64,000 nt of DNA, taken from assembly GCA_930367215.1 (NCBI GenBank), contig OV884057.1, forward strand, positions 197,893,621 through 197,957,620. Direction: 5' to 3'. Under the pieces are notes generated by a model that made no database searches, was not told the DNA's origin, and was given only the letters and a program-made list of their open reading frames with translations. This stretch comes from Pollenia angustigena. Taxonomy: Eukaryota; Arthropoda; Insecta; Diptera; Polleniidae. Positions 31,920 to 43,700 of this stretch are shown here, piece by piece. A program made the position numbers and the translations under genes. The first letter of the stretch is position 1. Each line of letters starts with the position of its first letter.

Positions 31920-32945
31920 CTATCTTTATCATTATTTAAGGTTTCTAAATAAGTTACAAAATTAAAATAAATGTGTTCTTTGTTAAAGTCACATCGCAAC
32001 GCATCTCATTTCACTTGATTTTTTGGTATGACGGTTTTGCGCTTCATTTTTCGTTAACTTTTGGTTGGTTTTTCCACATAACCCTGAAATCAAAATAAGA
32101 AGGACGTTTTTTTAATTTTTAACGTCTATCACAAAAAAAGTGCTCTATTAATTTTTCTTATTTCGTTCCTGATTCATTTATTAAAGGCTTTACAAAATAT
32201 TTATTTGAAATATATAACGTGAGTGTTAAGGGCCTTCCGGTATTTTCCGGAAAACTGCAAAAAAAAGGAAAACATTGTTGCCTTCACCCGGATGTTTTGT
32301 ATAAGGAACTCCTACCCTCTTCCATTGATACTCCGTGCATTAAGATTCAGCCACGAATACCGTAAGCGTTCAGGAACTAAAGAGTCGTTCAAATTATGAT
32401 TTTTGTTTTGATGATCATATCGCGAAATAGATCACTCGGCTATGTTCTGACAACCGCACGATTCGAAATTACTTATTTAACGGTGTTCTGAAACTTGTGC
32501 TTCATGCTTGCGATCTATTATAATTTCTTCAAAATATTCTAGGTCCCTTAAACATAACTTTGCGATTTGAAGTCGACAAACTTCTTCTGATTGCGATTTA
32601 CAGAACACCTATTATGCGATTTCCAGTCAAAATCGCAAATGTTAAGCTTTTTGCTATTGCCAGAACATGCCCGACTATTTTAAATTGGAATCTAAAATTA
32701 AGAAGACTAATAGTTATAAGTATAGTCCGACCAAATGTTCGGGTTCGATGTCGGTGTTCGGCAAAAACCATGTTCGGTTGATGTTCGAAGTGTTGTAAAG
32801 CTGCTTTTAATCGACATGTATTTTGCAGTTGCTTTGTCAGATGTTAAATCTATATTTAATTGCACATGTGTATCAAAATTGACAAATACAAAACGTTTAT
32901 AAGCTTTGCTTTCACTTTTTCGTTTATGGTTTCATACGACATAAC
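31250..32945. other. AT-rich DNA with short inverted repeats, no gene recognised
   Basis: GGTGTTCTGAAAC (about 32482) and TTTACAGAACACC (about 32601) are inverted and could bound a 130-bp MITE. At 32718 TAGTCCGACCAAATG resembles the inverted TTCGGTCGGGCACTCG at about 35815, raising the possibility of a larger element around the 33-35 kb region. Neither is secure. Confidence 0.35.
31885..31918. repeat. 34-nt poly-C tract
   Basis: An uninterrupted run of 34 C residues in otherwise AT-rich DNA. Confidence 0.95.
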
Positions 32946-33237
32946 CTTAAGGCCCAAATTTACAGTTATTAGTTAGCTAATAGCAATAGTTTATCCAATA
33001 AAATATTATTTCAGCTTTTTGTTAACCATTAGTTAAACTATCAAATGTTATTGGTTTAACCACTAGTTAAACAACAGCTTTTCCGTTAAAAATTATTATT
33101 TAAATTTGTTTATAATTTTTGATATTTTTAGTTCGGCTTGAGGTCATCTAATTTAATTTTTACAAGAATCTCCCTGTGGTCGGAATTCGACCACTTGACA
33201 TTTACTTTCGAGAGAACCTGTGCGTTATACAAAAACT

Positions 33238-33353
33238 CATTAGCGCACAATGATCTTATTTGGGATTAAATAAATAATAATTGAAAAAATAGAATCATTA
33301 GCGCACAATGATCCCATTTGGGATTAAATAAATAATAATTGAAAAAATAGAAT
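33238..33353 (+). repeat. 58-bp tandem duplication
   Basis: CATTAGCGCACAATGATC starts two adjacent 58-bp units (33238 and 33296), differing by about two bases. Confidence 0.9.
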
Positions 33354-34033
33354 TAATAATATTGTATTTTTCGAAAATTGCTTACAATCTATAAAATAAA
33401 AATTGGGTGCTAAGGGGTTAGGAGAACGGGAAAATGCAATATATTCTCCCATCTTTGTGCGTGTGTCTGCAAGATAAATTAAAACGCTTTTCAAACACTT
33501 TAATTCCAAAAATTTAAAAAGAAATATATTGTGCATATCCCCGTATTTAAATTATAAGATTTTCATAAATGCTATTGTTATATATTAATATAACTGTTGT
33601 ATAATTAAACTAAAACTATTTGATTTTAATCATGTTTCTTTGAAATTTTTATCATGTTGTCTAATTTGTAAAATATTATTCTTCTTACTTTTATCGTTCT
33701 GAATTGTTGTTAATAAATTTTTTAATAAAAAAACCTTACAAAATACAATCAAAGTAAAAACTAGAAACACAGATCTTCGTTAAGTGTCATTAAAAATGTT
33801 TCCGACTTTTATTTTCTTAAACGACGTATATATTTCAAAATGTCTAACGGTAGCCCTGTCCTAGTATGTTTATACATGTGTGTTTGCAAGTGCAAAATGA
33901 AAACAAAAACATTTTGGGAGAACAATGTAAATAACAACCGCCGTTTATACATATGTGTGTTTGCAAGTATGTTCAATGCAAGAAAAAAAAACACATTTTG
34001 GGAGAATAACAAAAAACTCAACCACTATTTATA

Positions 34034-34607
34034 GGGGGGGGGTTTAATATCATGTGAGATAAGGCCATGATGGCTTTATCTCCCATTCAATAGGGATAGA
34101 ACACCTTTTTTATTTATTTTTTATATGAATGGGAGATTAAGCCATCATGGTCTTTGCTCACATTAGCAATATTAAAAAATGGCTTTATCTCTCATTACAG
34201 TTCCGGAGACAGTAAAGTTAAGTATTGAAATCTGGCTTCGTATACTAAAGTATGTTTGCGTGGGGGCCTGCGGCCGTGCTTAGGGGTTTTTTCCTCCAGT
34301 AGGACGCGGTAGGTGGCTTCGCTGAATAAAGTTTTCCTGTGTTCGTCACAAGAGTAAAAAAATGTTTTTCAATGATAACTAAGGATTTTCCCTTTTGCAG
34401 AATGTTTACACCATGAATAACAATATTCTGGAAAAATATGGCTTTATCTCTCATTTGCGAAAAAAAATATGACTATATCTCTCATTTCGCAAAATTTTAA
34501 ATATGACCTTACGTCTCAATAAGGCCATTATGGCTTTATCTCCCCCATTAAATTGAGCAATTAAGCCATCATGGCCTTATCTCACAAGGTTTTAAAGCAC
34601 CCCCCCC
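34034..34607. mobile_element. Palindromic foldback element, 8-9 bp target duplication
   Basis: Starts with nine G residues then TTTAA, and ends TTTAAAGCA plus C residues. TATTTATA (34026-34033 and 34609-34616), extendable to CTATTTATA, flanks both sides exactly. The words ATAAGGCCATGATGGCTTTA and complements occur several times near each end and in the middle, so long stretches are self-complementary. The centre (about 34250-34330) is richer in G+C. Long internal palindromy plus an 8-9 bp duplication suits a Mutator/Foldback-like element; the assignment is inference. Confidence 0.75.
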
Positions 34608-34805
34608 CTATTTATACATGTACGTGCATGTGTTTACAATCAAATTTAAAGCGCTTTTTAAGTCCTTTAGTCCTGAAAATTTAGAATTGTTTGTGCATAT
34701 CAGTATAAAAATACCTTTAAAACGATATATGTTTCATTAAAATCAGTGGACGATAAGATACTTAAAAATCAACGACAAAAATAATGTTCCCGTATTTATA
34801 TATAA

Positions 34806-35200
34806 AGATTAAATTATTTTAAATGAAGGAAGGAATTTTTACAACATGAAATTTTATTAAAATTTATGGATAATTTTCTTGGCTGTGCTGGGGCTCGAAC
34901 CTGGGTTGAATTTACATGTTTCAAGAATCACCACATTCATTCATTAGAATTCTTTGAGTTCCAACCTCTGCACCACTGCGGTGCCTGCAGTCAAACATCA
35001 ACGTTTAACCAGAATTCTGATGAAAGAATGTGGTGATTCTTGAAACATGTAAATTCAACCCAGGTTCGAGCCCCAGCACAGCCAAGAAAATTATTATTTT
35101 AATTAAATTTCATGTTGTAAAAAGTCCTTTCCTTCAGTAAAAATAATTTAATGAAAATTAAATTTGATGTACTCAAGCCGAACTAAAAATATCCAAAATT
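34806..35200. repeat. Inverted dimer of the SINE-like repeat
   Basis: Two copies meet head to head. On the minus strand, GGTTAAACGTTGATG (near 35013) starts a copy with an A-box-like TGGTGCAGAGGTTGG (34985-34971) and B-box GGTTCGAGCCCC (34902-34891), a spacing suitable for pol III. On the plus strand from about 35025 a second copy lacks the A-box part but has the B-box at 35063-35074 and the same tail. Both tails share AAGAAAATTAT and TTTCATGTTGTAAAAA. Arms of about 80 bp around the B-box are nearly perfect complements. Confidence 0.65.
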
Positions 35201-35895
35201 AAAAATTAACAATTCAATTTAAAATCACAATTGCTCTTGAATTTGTTTATTTTTGTAGAAAATTACCATTTTAAATTGCACACAGACGTTTCCACGCATA
35301 TTCTTTTTGTTTAGCATTTCGGTATGTTTTCATATTTAAAAACACTGTTACTAGTATTGAAATTTGGTATTTTGATAGGGTTTTTATGAAATAAATTTTT
35401 AGTTAACCAATATGCAGTAAATATGAAACGCTAGTTAACCAATAGTTATTTGTTTAGTTTACTAATAATTAACTAATGACTGTAAATTTGGGCCTAAGTC
35501 GTTCAGAACAGCAAATTATATTCATTTATATTTCTATTCATTTTCAATTGTATTTCATTTCATTACACATCTCGTTCTGTTTGAAGGTATATTTGCTGCC
35601 ACAAACAAATGACTTGCAAAACAACTGATGTCAGATGGAAAACTAAAATACTTATCAATTTAATAGTCTTTTTGGCTAGGATTACCAACAAGTGTTTCAT
35701 GAAAGTTAAAATTGTTTATAAAAAATAAAAATAAAGGTTCGGTTTAAGTTTGTCTTTGTCTTCGACTACTGTCTTATAAATCTGCCCAAGTTCGGCTTCC
35801 GTCTGGAAAAGTGATTTCGGTCGGGCACTCGTAATTAGTCAATATTTTTTAAAGATATCTAAATAATATAGACAAAAGTACAAAATATTTGTAAT

Positions 35896-36747
35896 GGCGG
35901 CATGAAATAACCCCCCAAAATATAACCCCCCAAAAAAATAATGAAATAACCCCCCAAAGCGTGGGGCCTTATTTCATATGCAATAAAGCCCCAATTATGA
36001 AAATGAAATTAGCCCCCAACGAAATGAAATAACGCCCCAAACATAAATGAAATAATTCCCTAATTTTTGGGGGCTTATTTCATATGAAATAAAACCCCAA
36101 TTTCTAAAATGAAATAAGAGCCCAATATATGTAATACAATTAATTATACAGTTTTGATAGACATCATGATATGATACACCTAACACAAGCTTCGCCAACT
36201 AAGGCTTTTCTGCGTAGCCGGCCTTCGGCCGGGCGCAATGACTTTTTCCTCTATGGTATAACAAACACCGGCTTCGCTAACTAAAGCTTCTCTGCATAGC
36301 GCCAGGATTTTCTCCTCTATAGTATAAAAATACCGACTCGACCCAGCTACGCAGATAAGCTTTAGTTAGCAAAGCCGGTGTTTAGTATACCATAGAGAAA
36401 AAGTTATTACGCACGGCCGAAGGCCGGTTATGTAGGGTAGATTTTTTTATCGAAGCCGGTATTCTGTATACCAAAGTGGATAAATCCCTGATCCCAAAAA
36501 CGTTTTCATTATAAGTTTGAAAATGAAATAATCCCCCAAAAAATATATTGGGGCTTTATTTCATAATGATTTTTTGGGGGATAATTTCATATGAAATAAT
36601 ACCCCATTTAAAAAAATGAAATAACACCCCAACCAAAATGAAATAACCCCCCAAAAATCGTTTTTGTTGTTCTCTGTACAAACTTTTGGGGGGTTATTTC
36701 ATTATTTTATTGGGGGGTAATATTTTGGGGGGTTATTTCATGCCGCC
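35896..36747. mobile_element. Foldback element with GGCGGCATGAAATAAC ends, 9-bp duplication
   Basis: The terminal 36 bp match as inverted repeats at 35 of 36 positions, starting GGCGGCATGAAATAACCCCC. ATTTGTAAT is duplicated exactly at 35887-35895 and 36748-36756. GAAATAACCCCCCAA and its complement are reiterated along both arms. A second, inner inverted repeat near 36214-36300 and 36345-36435 carries CCGGCCTTCGGCCGG and GCTTTAGTTAGCAAAGCC. Size 852 bp, no coding. The 9-bp duplication and arm structure resemble Drosophila Foldback elements. Confidence 0.85.
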
Positions 36748-36894
36748 ATTTGTAATATTCAAAGTTTAATATTTTTATCAGGCTAAAGTTCATCAAATTT
36801 AATTGTCATTCAATTATTTTTATTAAAGTAAATCAATTAAAATAAATAATTATACCTACACAACAACAATTTTTGATACTCCAAATAAAAATAT

Positions 36895-37115
36895 TATTCG
36901 GTTTAATGATTGCTGTGTGACTATTGTCAATGGCGGTGAGTGTGAAATGGCAAAGATTTCGGATCAGATATTGTGGTTACTATCGAAAGATGTTAATATT
37001 AAAATAATTAAATGAAAATTAAATTTTAAGAAATTAAGCCTAATTTAAAAATAAAAAATTGGATTAAAAACCACTAACAGTTCAATAAAATAACCACAAT
37101 ACTAATTATTATTTG
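36895..37115 (+). repeat. SINE-like repeat, copy lacking the B-box
   Basis: It begins GGTTTAATGATTGCTGTGTG like the copy at 7289 and ends AATAACCACAATACTAATTA like 7048. An internal deletion removed the GGTTCGAGCCC box. Confidence 0.6.
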
Positions 37116-37670
37116 TAATATATTTATATGACAAATCAATTTAATTAAACTCAATTAATTGTTTAAAAACGTTATTTTTTAAGATCTTACCACCCTCGTA
37201 TAAATAACTATTCGTATTACCCAACCACTTAAACCAAGAATATTTATTTTTTTTCATTCTTGATTCCAGCACCTTTGTCGTTGAACTTTATGTGTCCATA
37301 AACATTTTTAATTTAAGTGATTTTTTATTATTACACATCTTTACTTACGTTTTTTTGCAGTTTTGTTTTTAAAAACGTTTTTTTTTTTCTTTCTTAATTT
37401 TTAATAATGTTGGCTCAACACAATTATTTTTCTTGATCCTTTTCTTACAACATGATTTTTACTCATTTTAATCTTCCCTCATGTATCTGTGAAGTGCGTT
37501 TACAAAGTCATCTTTATGCTGTAACAAGGGTTTCTGATTTTCCCGTCTTTTTTAGTTTTTAGGGCACACTGAAGTTATATATCTTGAACTAAATATTTCT
37601 AAGGAAAATAGGAAAGATTTCGGTTTGTATAGAATTTTTCTGAAGAGCATTTAATGATCATTAATAAATA
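37116..37670. other. AT-rich DNA without recognisable gene
   Basis: Pyrimidine-rich runs only. Confidence 0.5.
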
Positions 37671-37675
37671 TACTA

Positions 37676-38163
37676 CAACCGAAAAAAATACAATGTTCAA
37701 TGTGGTCTCGTCAAACCATACTATTTTTAACGAAAATTTTTGATTATAGACATTGTTAATTTAACCATATTGGTGTAAATTGCCACCATATTATAGTTAA
37801 ATTGATTCTCCGTCAAGAAGCCAAGATCATATTATGGTTGACTCCGAGCATATTATGGTTAATAATAACTAAAATATGTTTAACACTCTAAATAGCATGG
37901 TTGTATTTCAATCATACCATGTTGCTCTTGGTAAAGAGCAAAATAGTAATGCTAATTTAAACCCAAAAAATGATTAGTGGTTAACAAATTATTGTCATAT
38001 TTAACCATCACATGTCTGATGAAGGACTTGATGGAGGACTAATTTGATAATTTGTTGCTAGTGGCAATAATATGGTTAAATTAACCGTAATATGCTTAAG
38101 CATTTCCGTTAAAAATTGTTTTGTTTGAGGAGACCATATGGAAGAATATTTTTCCTCTGCGTG
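37676..38163. mobile_element. CAC/CAA-ended MITE with TATTATGGTTA motifs, copy 1
   Basis: Ends are CAACCGAAAAAAATACA and AATATTTTTCCTCTGCGTG, with TA on both sides. The interior repeats ATATTATGGTTA or its complement at least eight times, including CATATTATGGTTGACTCC and CATATTATGGTTAATAAT. The better-preserved relative is at 62417-62904. Confidence 0.7.
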
Positions 38164-38194
38164 TAGTTTCGAGTAATTAGGGTTCATTCCTAAT

Positions 38195-39160
38195 CAGGGT
38201 TACCGTTCGCCCGACTAAAGTCGCAATTTGACCCATTTTTAGCGGCATGCGACTTTGTGTGAGACTTTTTTATCACCGACTTTTGGGACTTTTTTAATTT
38301 TTTCTATTTTTTTTGGAAAGTTTCTCACAAAAAGCATTCAATTTGCAGTAAATTATAAATTTTCTTGTTATTTTTATCAAAAAAGATCGTCCAGACAACG
38401 TCGTCAAAATTGAAAAGCAATTCACAGATTATTGTTCTTTTGGCAAGAATTTTATTACTTTTTTGAAACCTTGTCATGTATACAATTGGGGGATTCACAA
38501 GATGTGCTATCAAGTCCTAAATAAAATTTACAACTGCTTAAAAAAATATTGTTGTGTTTCAAACAAACACAAAATTTTAATGCTGTGTTCACTGATTCGT
38601 CATAGCTGCACAGTAAAAATCTAGATTGTAAGTGGTTGCCCACAGCAGTTATTTATATTTCTAGTAATTATTTTAAGATATATGACTTTACAACTTTATG
38701 ACTAGCTTGTGAGTCCCCCAAATGTATTAAAGAAACTTTTTGTAAAGGTTCAAAGAATAGTTTTAGCAAAAAAGCTTCTTTAAATAAAAAATTTTGGTGT
38801 TTGCAGTGCTCATTTTACAAAATTATTTTTAGCCGCCGAGTCAATGAATGGAGGTCCTTTCAAGAAACGTAATATTTATTGATACCATTCGAAAGACTGG
38901 AAACTGAAGTCTAAATGGCTTAACCAAGACATGGAGTCAAAGCGGTCTTTTGGAGTGTTTGAAAACAGCTTTAAGTGAACTAAACAATTAATAACATAAA
39001 AAAAGTTTTCTGAAACTGAAAAAATGCCACTTTGTTTCAATTGTTTTTTGTCGAAACATATGTGCGACTTTTATTTTCTCAAACGAATTTTTTTCTTTAA
39101 CTTTATTTTTACAAAACGACCTTTTGTGCGACTTTTCAAAAATTCCTTGTGGTAACCTTG
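38195..39160. mobile_element. hAT element with GCGACTTTT subterminal repeats
   Basis: Ends CAGGGTTACCGTTC and GTGGTAACCTTG. Flanking 8-mers TTCCTAAT (38187-38194) and TTCATAAT (39161-39168) match at 7 of 8. GCGACTTT words recur near both ends. Two overlapping minus-strand frames at 38325-38643 probably derive from the transposase gene, but I recognise no motif in them. Confidence 0.75.
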
Positions 39161-39168
39161 TTCATAAT

Positions 39169-39770
39169 GACAGAAAATATTTTTTTTTAAGAATTAAGAA
39201 ACAGTCAAACAAATTCATGGACCTTAAATTTATGAAAAAAGCCAGTTGTTACAGTAAAGAAAGTTCTGGTCATAACATTTTTGGGAATTCAAAAAATAGT
39301 TTTTCCCTTTAATTTACGGTTGTAAACCCTTTCTGTGACACATGTTGTAGAGGAGGAATATATAAAAGAAAAAAAGATTTAGTTTTATTTTGCAAATGTA
39401 CACCAGTTTACATTTAAGTTTACATTAACGCTTTTTCCTGGAAACATTAATAATTGAGTTAAGAGACATTTTTCATTTTCTTTCGGTTATTTTGAATATT
39501 TTAGAATTTTGTTTTTAACCATAAACATTCAAATTTTAATGCATCTCAATGATTTAAAAATTTTCGAATTTAAAGATTTTCTTTATAAATACATGATAAC
39601 AAAATAAAATACCTTTCAGAGCTCAGAATGTTGTCTTAATTTATTAAACACAAATGTAGGTGGCGCTGGATACCTTAAGTCCCTTAAAAAAATATTCAAA
39701 CTCATTTTATCGACAACAATCTTTTAAAGTTAAGAATATTGATAAATGTTTTTTAATGAAATAAAATTAA
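39169..39770. other. AT-rich DNA without recognisable gene
   Basis: Nothing recognised. Confidence 0.5.
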
Positions 39771-39772
39771 TA

Positions 39773-40322
39773 GACCATAATCATAGTTAAAAATAAAGTC
39801 GACTTTTTCTAAAGTATCCCAATAAAAAATGGAGCTTCCAACGAAGCAGGTTTGTAAGGGAGAAACATAAAAGTTTCGCTTACCATTGCGCTTACGGAAG
39901 ACATGAATTTTATATGGCGAGTTCCCACTTTGAAGCAATACATTTTTGACACATAAAGCGCATTATTCAGCGCACATAAAAATTGTTGGATGTAACGATC
40001 AGCTTTACACACTGAACGTTTTGATACAGTTATTTTTTAGTATTCTCCCTTATAAACCTGCTTCGTGGTAAGGGAATGCCGTAGCACTTGAAATTTTATT
40101 TTTTTTAATAAAAGTTGTTGAGAGTTCTTTCACTTACTTTACTGCATTTCTGTATGTCTTATTGCGTAGCGCACAATTGTGCGCTTATTTTTTTAAATGT
40201 ACCTTTAGTGCTTCGCAAAATGATCAAATTTTTTATTGGGATACTTTAGAACAATGGTATTCACATGCATTTAAAGCCGGAATAAGTTTAAAGTATACAA
40301 TATTTTGACTATGAGTATGGGC
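39773..40322. mobile_element. 550-bp imperfect palindromic TIR element
   Basis: AAAGTATCCCAATAAAAAAT (39811) pairs with TTTTTATTGGGATACTTT (40228). ACGAAGCAGGTTTGTAAGGG (39841) pairs with CCCTTATAAACCTGCTTCGT (40048). The outer ACCATAATCATAGTTAAAA pairs with TTTTGACTATGAGTATGG. The order is consistent with one large, decayed inverted repeat. Confidence 0.55.
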
Positions 40323-41067
40323 CAATATGTATTTGTTAATTTATACATTTTAGTTTTTCAAACTTAACCAACTTTATTTTGCTCTAATGGCACAGAAACC
40401 GATATTTATGTTATTCATTATCACAATCTCCATAAACGAGTTGAATGTTTTGCAAAAATGCAATGAAAACTTTTTATGCCCATTTCGACATAAAACCTCA
40501 TTTTTAGCATCATAAGACTTCAAGAAATATTTCTATAAATAAATATCCTAAGGTATACACAAGAGTCTTACGTGTGACTGCAGAAGAAACTTTGTGTTTT
40601 TTTTAAATACAATAAAAGCAAAGAAATCTATAAGCAAAATAAACATAAAATTCAACTATTTGATTATTTTATTAGAGAAGATCATAAATGTAAGATTGTA
40701 TCGTAGAATGAAATCAAAAGTTTAATTAAAGAATGAAATGAATGACATTGAAGATGATGATGACGGCGATGTTTGTTATAGGATTATTTTGAAGGGCAGA
40801 AATTGAGGTTATTTAAAAAAATCCTGCAAAATTGACTAGAAATGGGATAGTTTGTTTTATAGATTAACATAATTGTATGAAATATCTGATATAAACAATT
40901 TGGTTAAATATTAAAAAAATATGAAAGTTATTTTCGGGAATACAAAATAAAAATTCGATAATCCGGATAATTGATTGATGACCCTAATCTGGAGTAGCGA
41001 TTTATCCGGATTACCGCATGTATGTAGTTATTAAAAATTATGATAATTCATAGCAAAATTAAACATT

Positions 41068-41787
41068 CACTGATAGAAAAATGCATCTTCATATTGATGA
41101 TGCCCTAACATCAGAATTGTGACATCAATGTTACTACAAATGGCATCAGTGATGCAAAAAAGTAACATCAATCGAATGACTTACGTCTTCGTAAAATTTT
41201 GTCATTTTTACGTGTCATCTATTTTATGATTATAGTGACATCAATTCGATGCCACAGTTTGTATATTATTAAAATTATTTTCATGATAACAATGTATTAT
41301 AAAAAGCAAAAATTCCTATATTCTATTTTTTTAAATTATTTAGTTAAATACATAAATTTTTTAAAGTAAATTATTACGAAAACCATATGGGGCATCGTGC
41401 TGGTGTCTTATTATTGAGAGTTCTGCCGTAAACAAAAGTCGTAATTTAACAAACGTGAAACAAACATATGTAACGGGTAAGTAAATCATAATATTCTCTC
41501 ACTTTGACTAAATGACTTAATGACAAACTGTCATTAAATTGATGCGAATGTGTCCTTTCTCCGATGTTACTGCGTCATCGCACTGAGGGCATGTTCGTCA
41601 TTTCTGTGATGCCGATGTGTCATCCCATTGATGGCATAATTTAATTTTTACCTTGATGACACTTTGGCCAAGTGATGTTAAGGTTGGCATCACCATGATG
41701 AAAAGTGTCATGGGGTCAAAAACGAAGACACTTGCCATAGTACTGATGTCATAATACATCAGCGTTATGACGCCTTTTCTACCAGTG
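41068..41787. mobile_element. CAC-ended MITE with TGATGTCA/GACATCA motifs
   Basis: Ends are CACTGATAGAAAAATGC and GCCTTTTCTACCAGTG. The interior carries many short words such as GTGACATCAAT, TTGATGATGCC, CATTGATGGCAT and CATCAGTGATG in both orientations, spread over 700 bp. No protein is encoded. Confidence 0.7.
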
Positions 41788-41870
41788 TAAAAACATAAAT
41801 ATTAAATTGTACAGTCAGCCGACACCTCATACCTTTACTAAGTTCTTCAACAATAAATATCCCTGCAGAT

Positions 41871-42333
41871 AACGCGACCATATAACCCACCGAAGTAGTC
41901 CCTAAACTACTCCATGGAGTACTAAAGTGGGTTAGTTTTAAAAGTACTCCATGTTACTACAGTATGGAGTACACTTAAGGAGTAGTTTAAGGATTTTTCT
42001 TTTTCATTTTTTACTAATCGCCTTTTATGGTGTGTACTGTATGTAGTCTATTATTGCTATTATTTAATATATTTACTTGATATTTTTAATTTTTTTACCT
42101 TTTTCCCACAAATTTTACAAACTTTCACTTTTAAATAAACAATTAATAATGGACACCATCAGGGCTACCAATGTGTAATACTGTAAACTATAGAAAAGTA
42201 TACATCATGCAGTTGTTGGCAGCACTGCATGTTAATTTCTTATAACCTGGTCCATACTAAAGTACATTGGACCATGTTGTAAGTAGTCCATTTAAGCCAC
42301 AATGGACCACGTAGTCCAATATTATCTGTAGGG
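41871..42333 (-). mobile_element. CCCTGCA-ended MITE, copy 2 (empty-site reference)
   Basis: Ends are CCCTGCAGATAACGCG and ATATTATCTGTAGGG, flanked by AT on both sides. It is the reverse-orientation sister of 51388-52496 without that copy's internal insertion, so it serves as the empty site for the foldback at 51748. GGAGTACT and GGACTAC words are reiterated. Confidence 0.8.
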
Positions 42334-42859
42334 ATAGATAAAGTCTTGTGTGCTCTCTTCACTGAAGGCATCTTGCATCAATACTAAAAAAAACGCATGT
42401 GCAAACATACTCATATCACACTATTCTAACTGTAATTTTTAAAGCATGCTGTGATTTGAATTAAAAAATAAATTAAAAAGGGTGTTATTCAATCTGGACT
42501 ATAGAAGTGCAATCAATCCGGTTTATAGAATATGCAATGAGCTTCAAAATTCTGTCCGGTTTTCCGCATATTCCGGATCAGTGGAGTCCGGATTATCGAA
42601 TTTACACTGTATTAAGATTTCTGCATGACGTGCTAACATCCCAATTTTTTCATAAATGATAAATACACTGAAATTTATTGTCGAGGGAAAGCTAGATAAT
42701 TTTTTAGTTTTTACTGGATTTTTTTATTCCTTCAACTACCGTGAAAAAAGTTACACCATTTTATTTTTTAATTTAATTTTTAAGACCTATAGGAAAGTTA
42801 AAAAAAAAAAACATATAAAATTCAGAAAAATGTATGAAATCTGTCCATATAATTTAATG

Positions 42860-43690
42860 TTTGAAGATTATTTTATGTAAATGTTGACCGTGACCGCGCC
42901 TCAAATGGTCCATCCGCTTAGTCCAATTTTGGCATACTCTTTCCATTATTTCGGCCGATATCCCATGAATAAATGCTTCAATGTTGTCTTCCAATACGTC
43001 AATTGAAGCGGGCATGTGTGTATAGACATGAGCTTTAACATAGCCCCACAAAAAATAGTATAAAGGCGTTAAATCGCACGATCTAGGCGGCCAATTGACC
43101 GGTCCCGAACGTGAAATAAACACCTAACTCGCCTCTCAATAAGTCCATTGTTAAGCGTGCTGTGTGGCATGTGGCACCGTGTTGTTGAAACCACATGTCA
43201 TGCAAGTATAGCTCTTGCATTATGGGCAAAAAAAAAGTTGGATATCATCTCACGGTAGCTCTCACCATTCACAGTTACTTTACGATTCGCATCATCTTTG
43301 AAGAAGTACGGTCCAATGATGCCACCATCCCATAAACCGCACCAAACTGTGACTTTTTCTGGATACATTGGTAGCTCTTGCAATGATTCTGGCTGATCTT
43401 CACTCCAAAATCGACAATTCTGCTTATCAACGTACCTATTGAACCATGAGCTTCGTCGCTGAACACAAGAAGCGCGCGATGAACTTTCTTAACAGAGCCC
43501 ACATTTTGATAATGAAATTCAATAATTTGCAAGCGTTGTTCGTTTGTAAGACGATTCATTGTTAAATTATAGACCAAACTGAAGATGTTTGACAGTGAAA
43601 CAAAACACGAAACGTGTGTCAGCTGTTTAAACCAGTTTTGCCAAAAAGATAATAGCTAAAAAATCCACCAATATTTATCTAAGACTCTAT
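42860..43690 (-). pseudogene. Tc1/mariner-superfamily transposase relic, minus strand
   Basis: The minus-strand start at 43577 to 43559 gives MNRLTNEQRLQIIEFHYQNV then GSVKKVHRALL, the first helix-turn-helix. The frame jumps to VFSDEAHGS, retaining the first catalytic Asp region but skipping about 90 residues. A later frame reads MYPEKVTVWCGLWDGGIIGP and YFFKDDANRKVTVNGESYRE. The C-terminal piece has NWPPRSCDLTPLYYFLWGYV, including the third acidic position, and runs to about 42857. Multiple deletions and frameshifts make it inactive. It abuts, head to head, another mariner relic at 43701. Confidence 0.85.
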
Positions 43691-43700
43691 AAAGTATATA

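Larger units (their letters stand above)
32951..35494. mobile_element. PIF/Harbinger-type element, TAA flanks, with nested insertions
   Basis: Ends are GGCCCAAATTTACAGT and ACTGTAAATTTGGGCC, with TAA on both outer sides (32948-32950 and 35495-35497). A GGCC start and 3-bp TAA/TTA duplication are the PIF/Harbinger pattern. Subterminal regions repeat GTTAACCA/TGGTTAAC and ACTAGTTAA. There is no transposase. The element contains a foldback element (34034-34607), a SINE-like inverted dimer and a 58-bp tandem pair. Confidence 0.65.
40955..42612. mobile_element. pogo/Tigger-like relic with two nested MITEs
   Basis: ATTCGATAATCCGGATAA near 40955 is inverted relative to GTCCGGATTATCGAATTTAC then ACTG at 42587-42611, next to TA. 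Ends reading CAGT...TTCGATAATCCGG next to TA are like pogo/Tigger MITEs. No transposase remains. Two MITEs (41068 and 41871) make up most of the interior. Confidence 0.5.

Noticed and set aside
31817..31999. Frame with a poly-Gly run on the minus strand
   Set aside because: Produced solely by the poly-C tract.
36214..36230. CCGGCCTTCGGCCGG as a transcription terminator or regulatory site
   Set aside because: It is part of the foldback element's own palindrome, not next to a gene.
37116..37670. Intron-like pyrimidine tract with TTTTTTGCAG as a splice acceptor
   Set aside because: No coding exon follows the candidate acceptor at about 37360.
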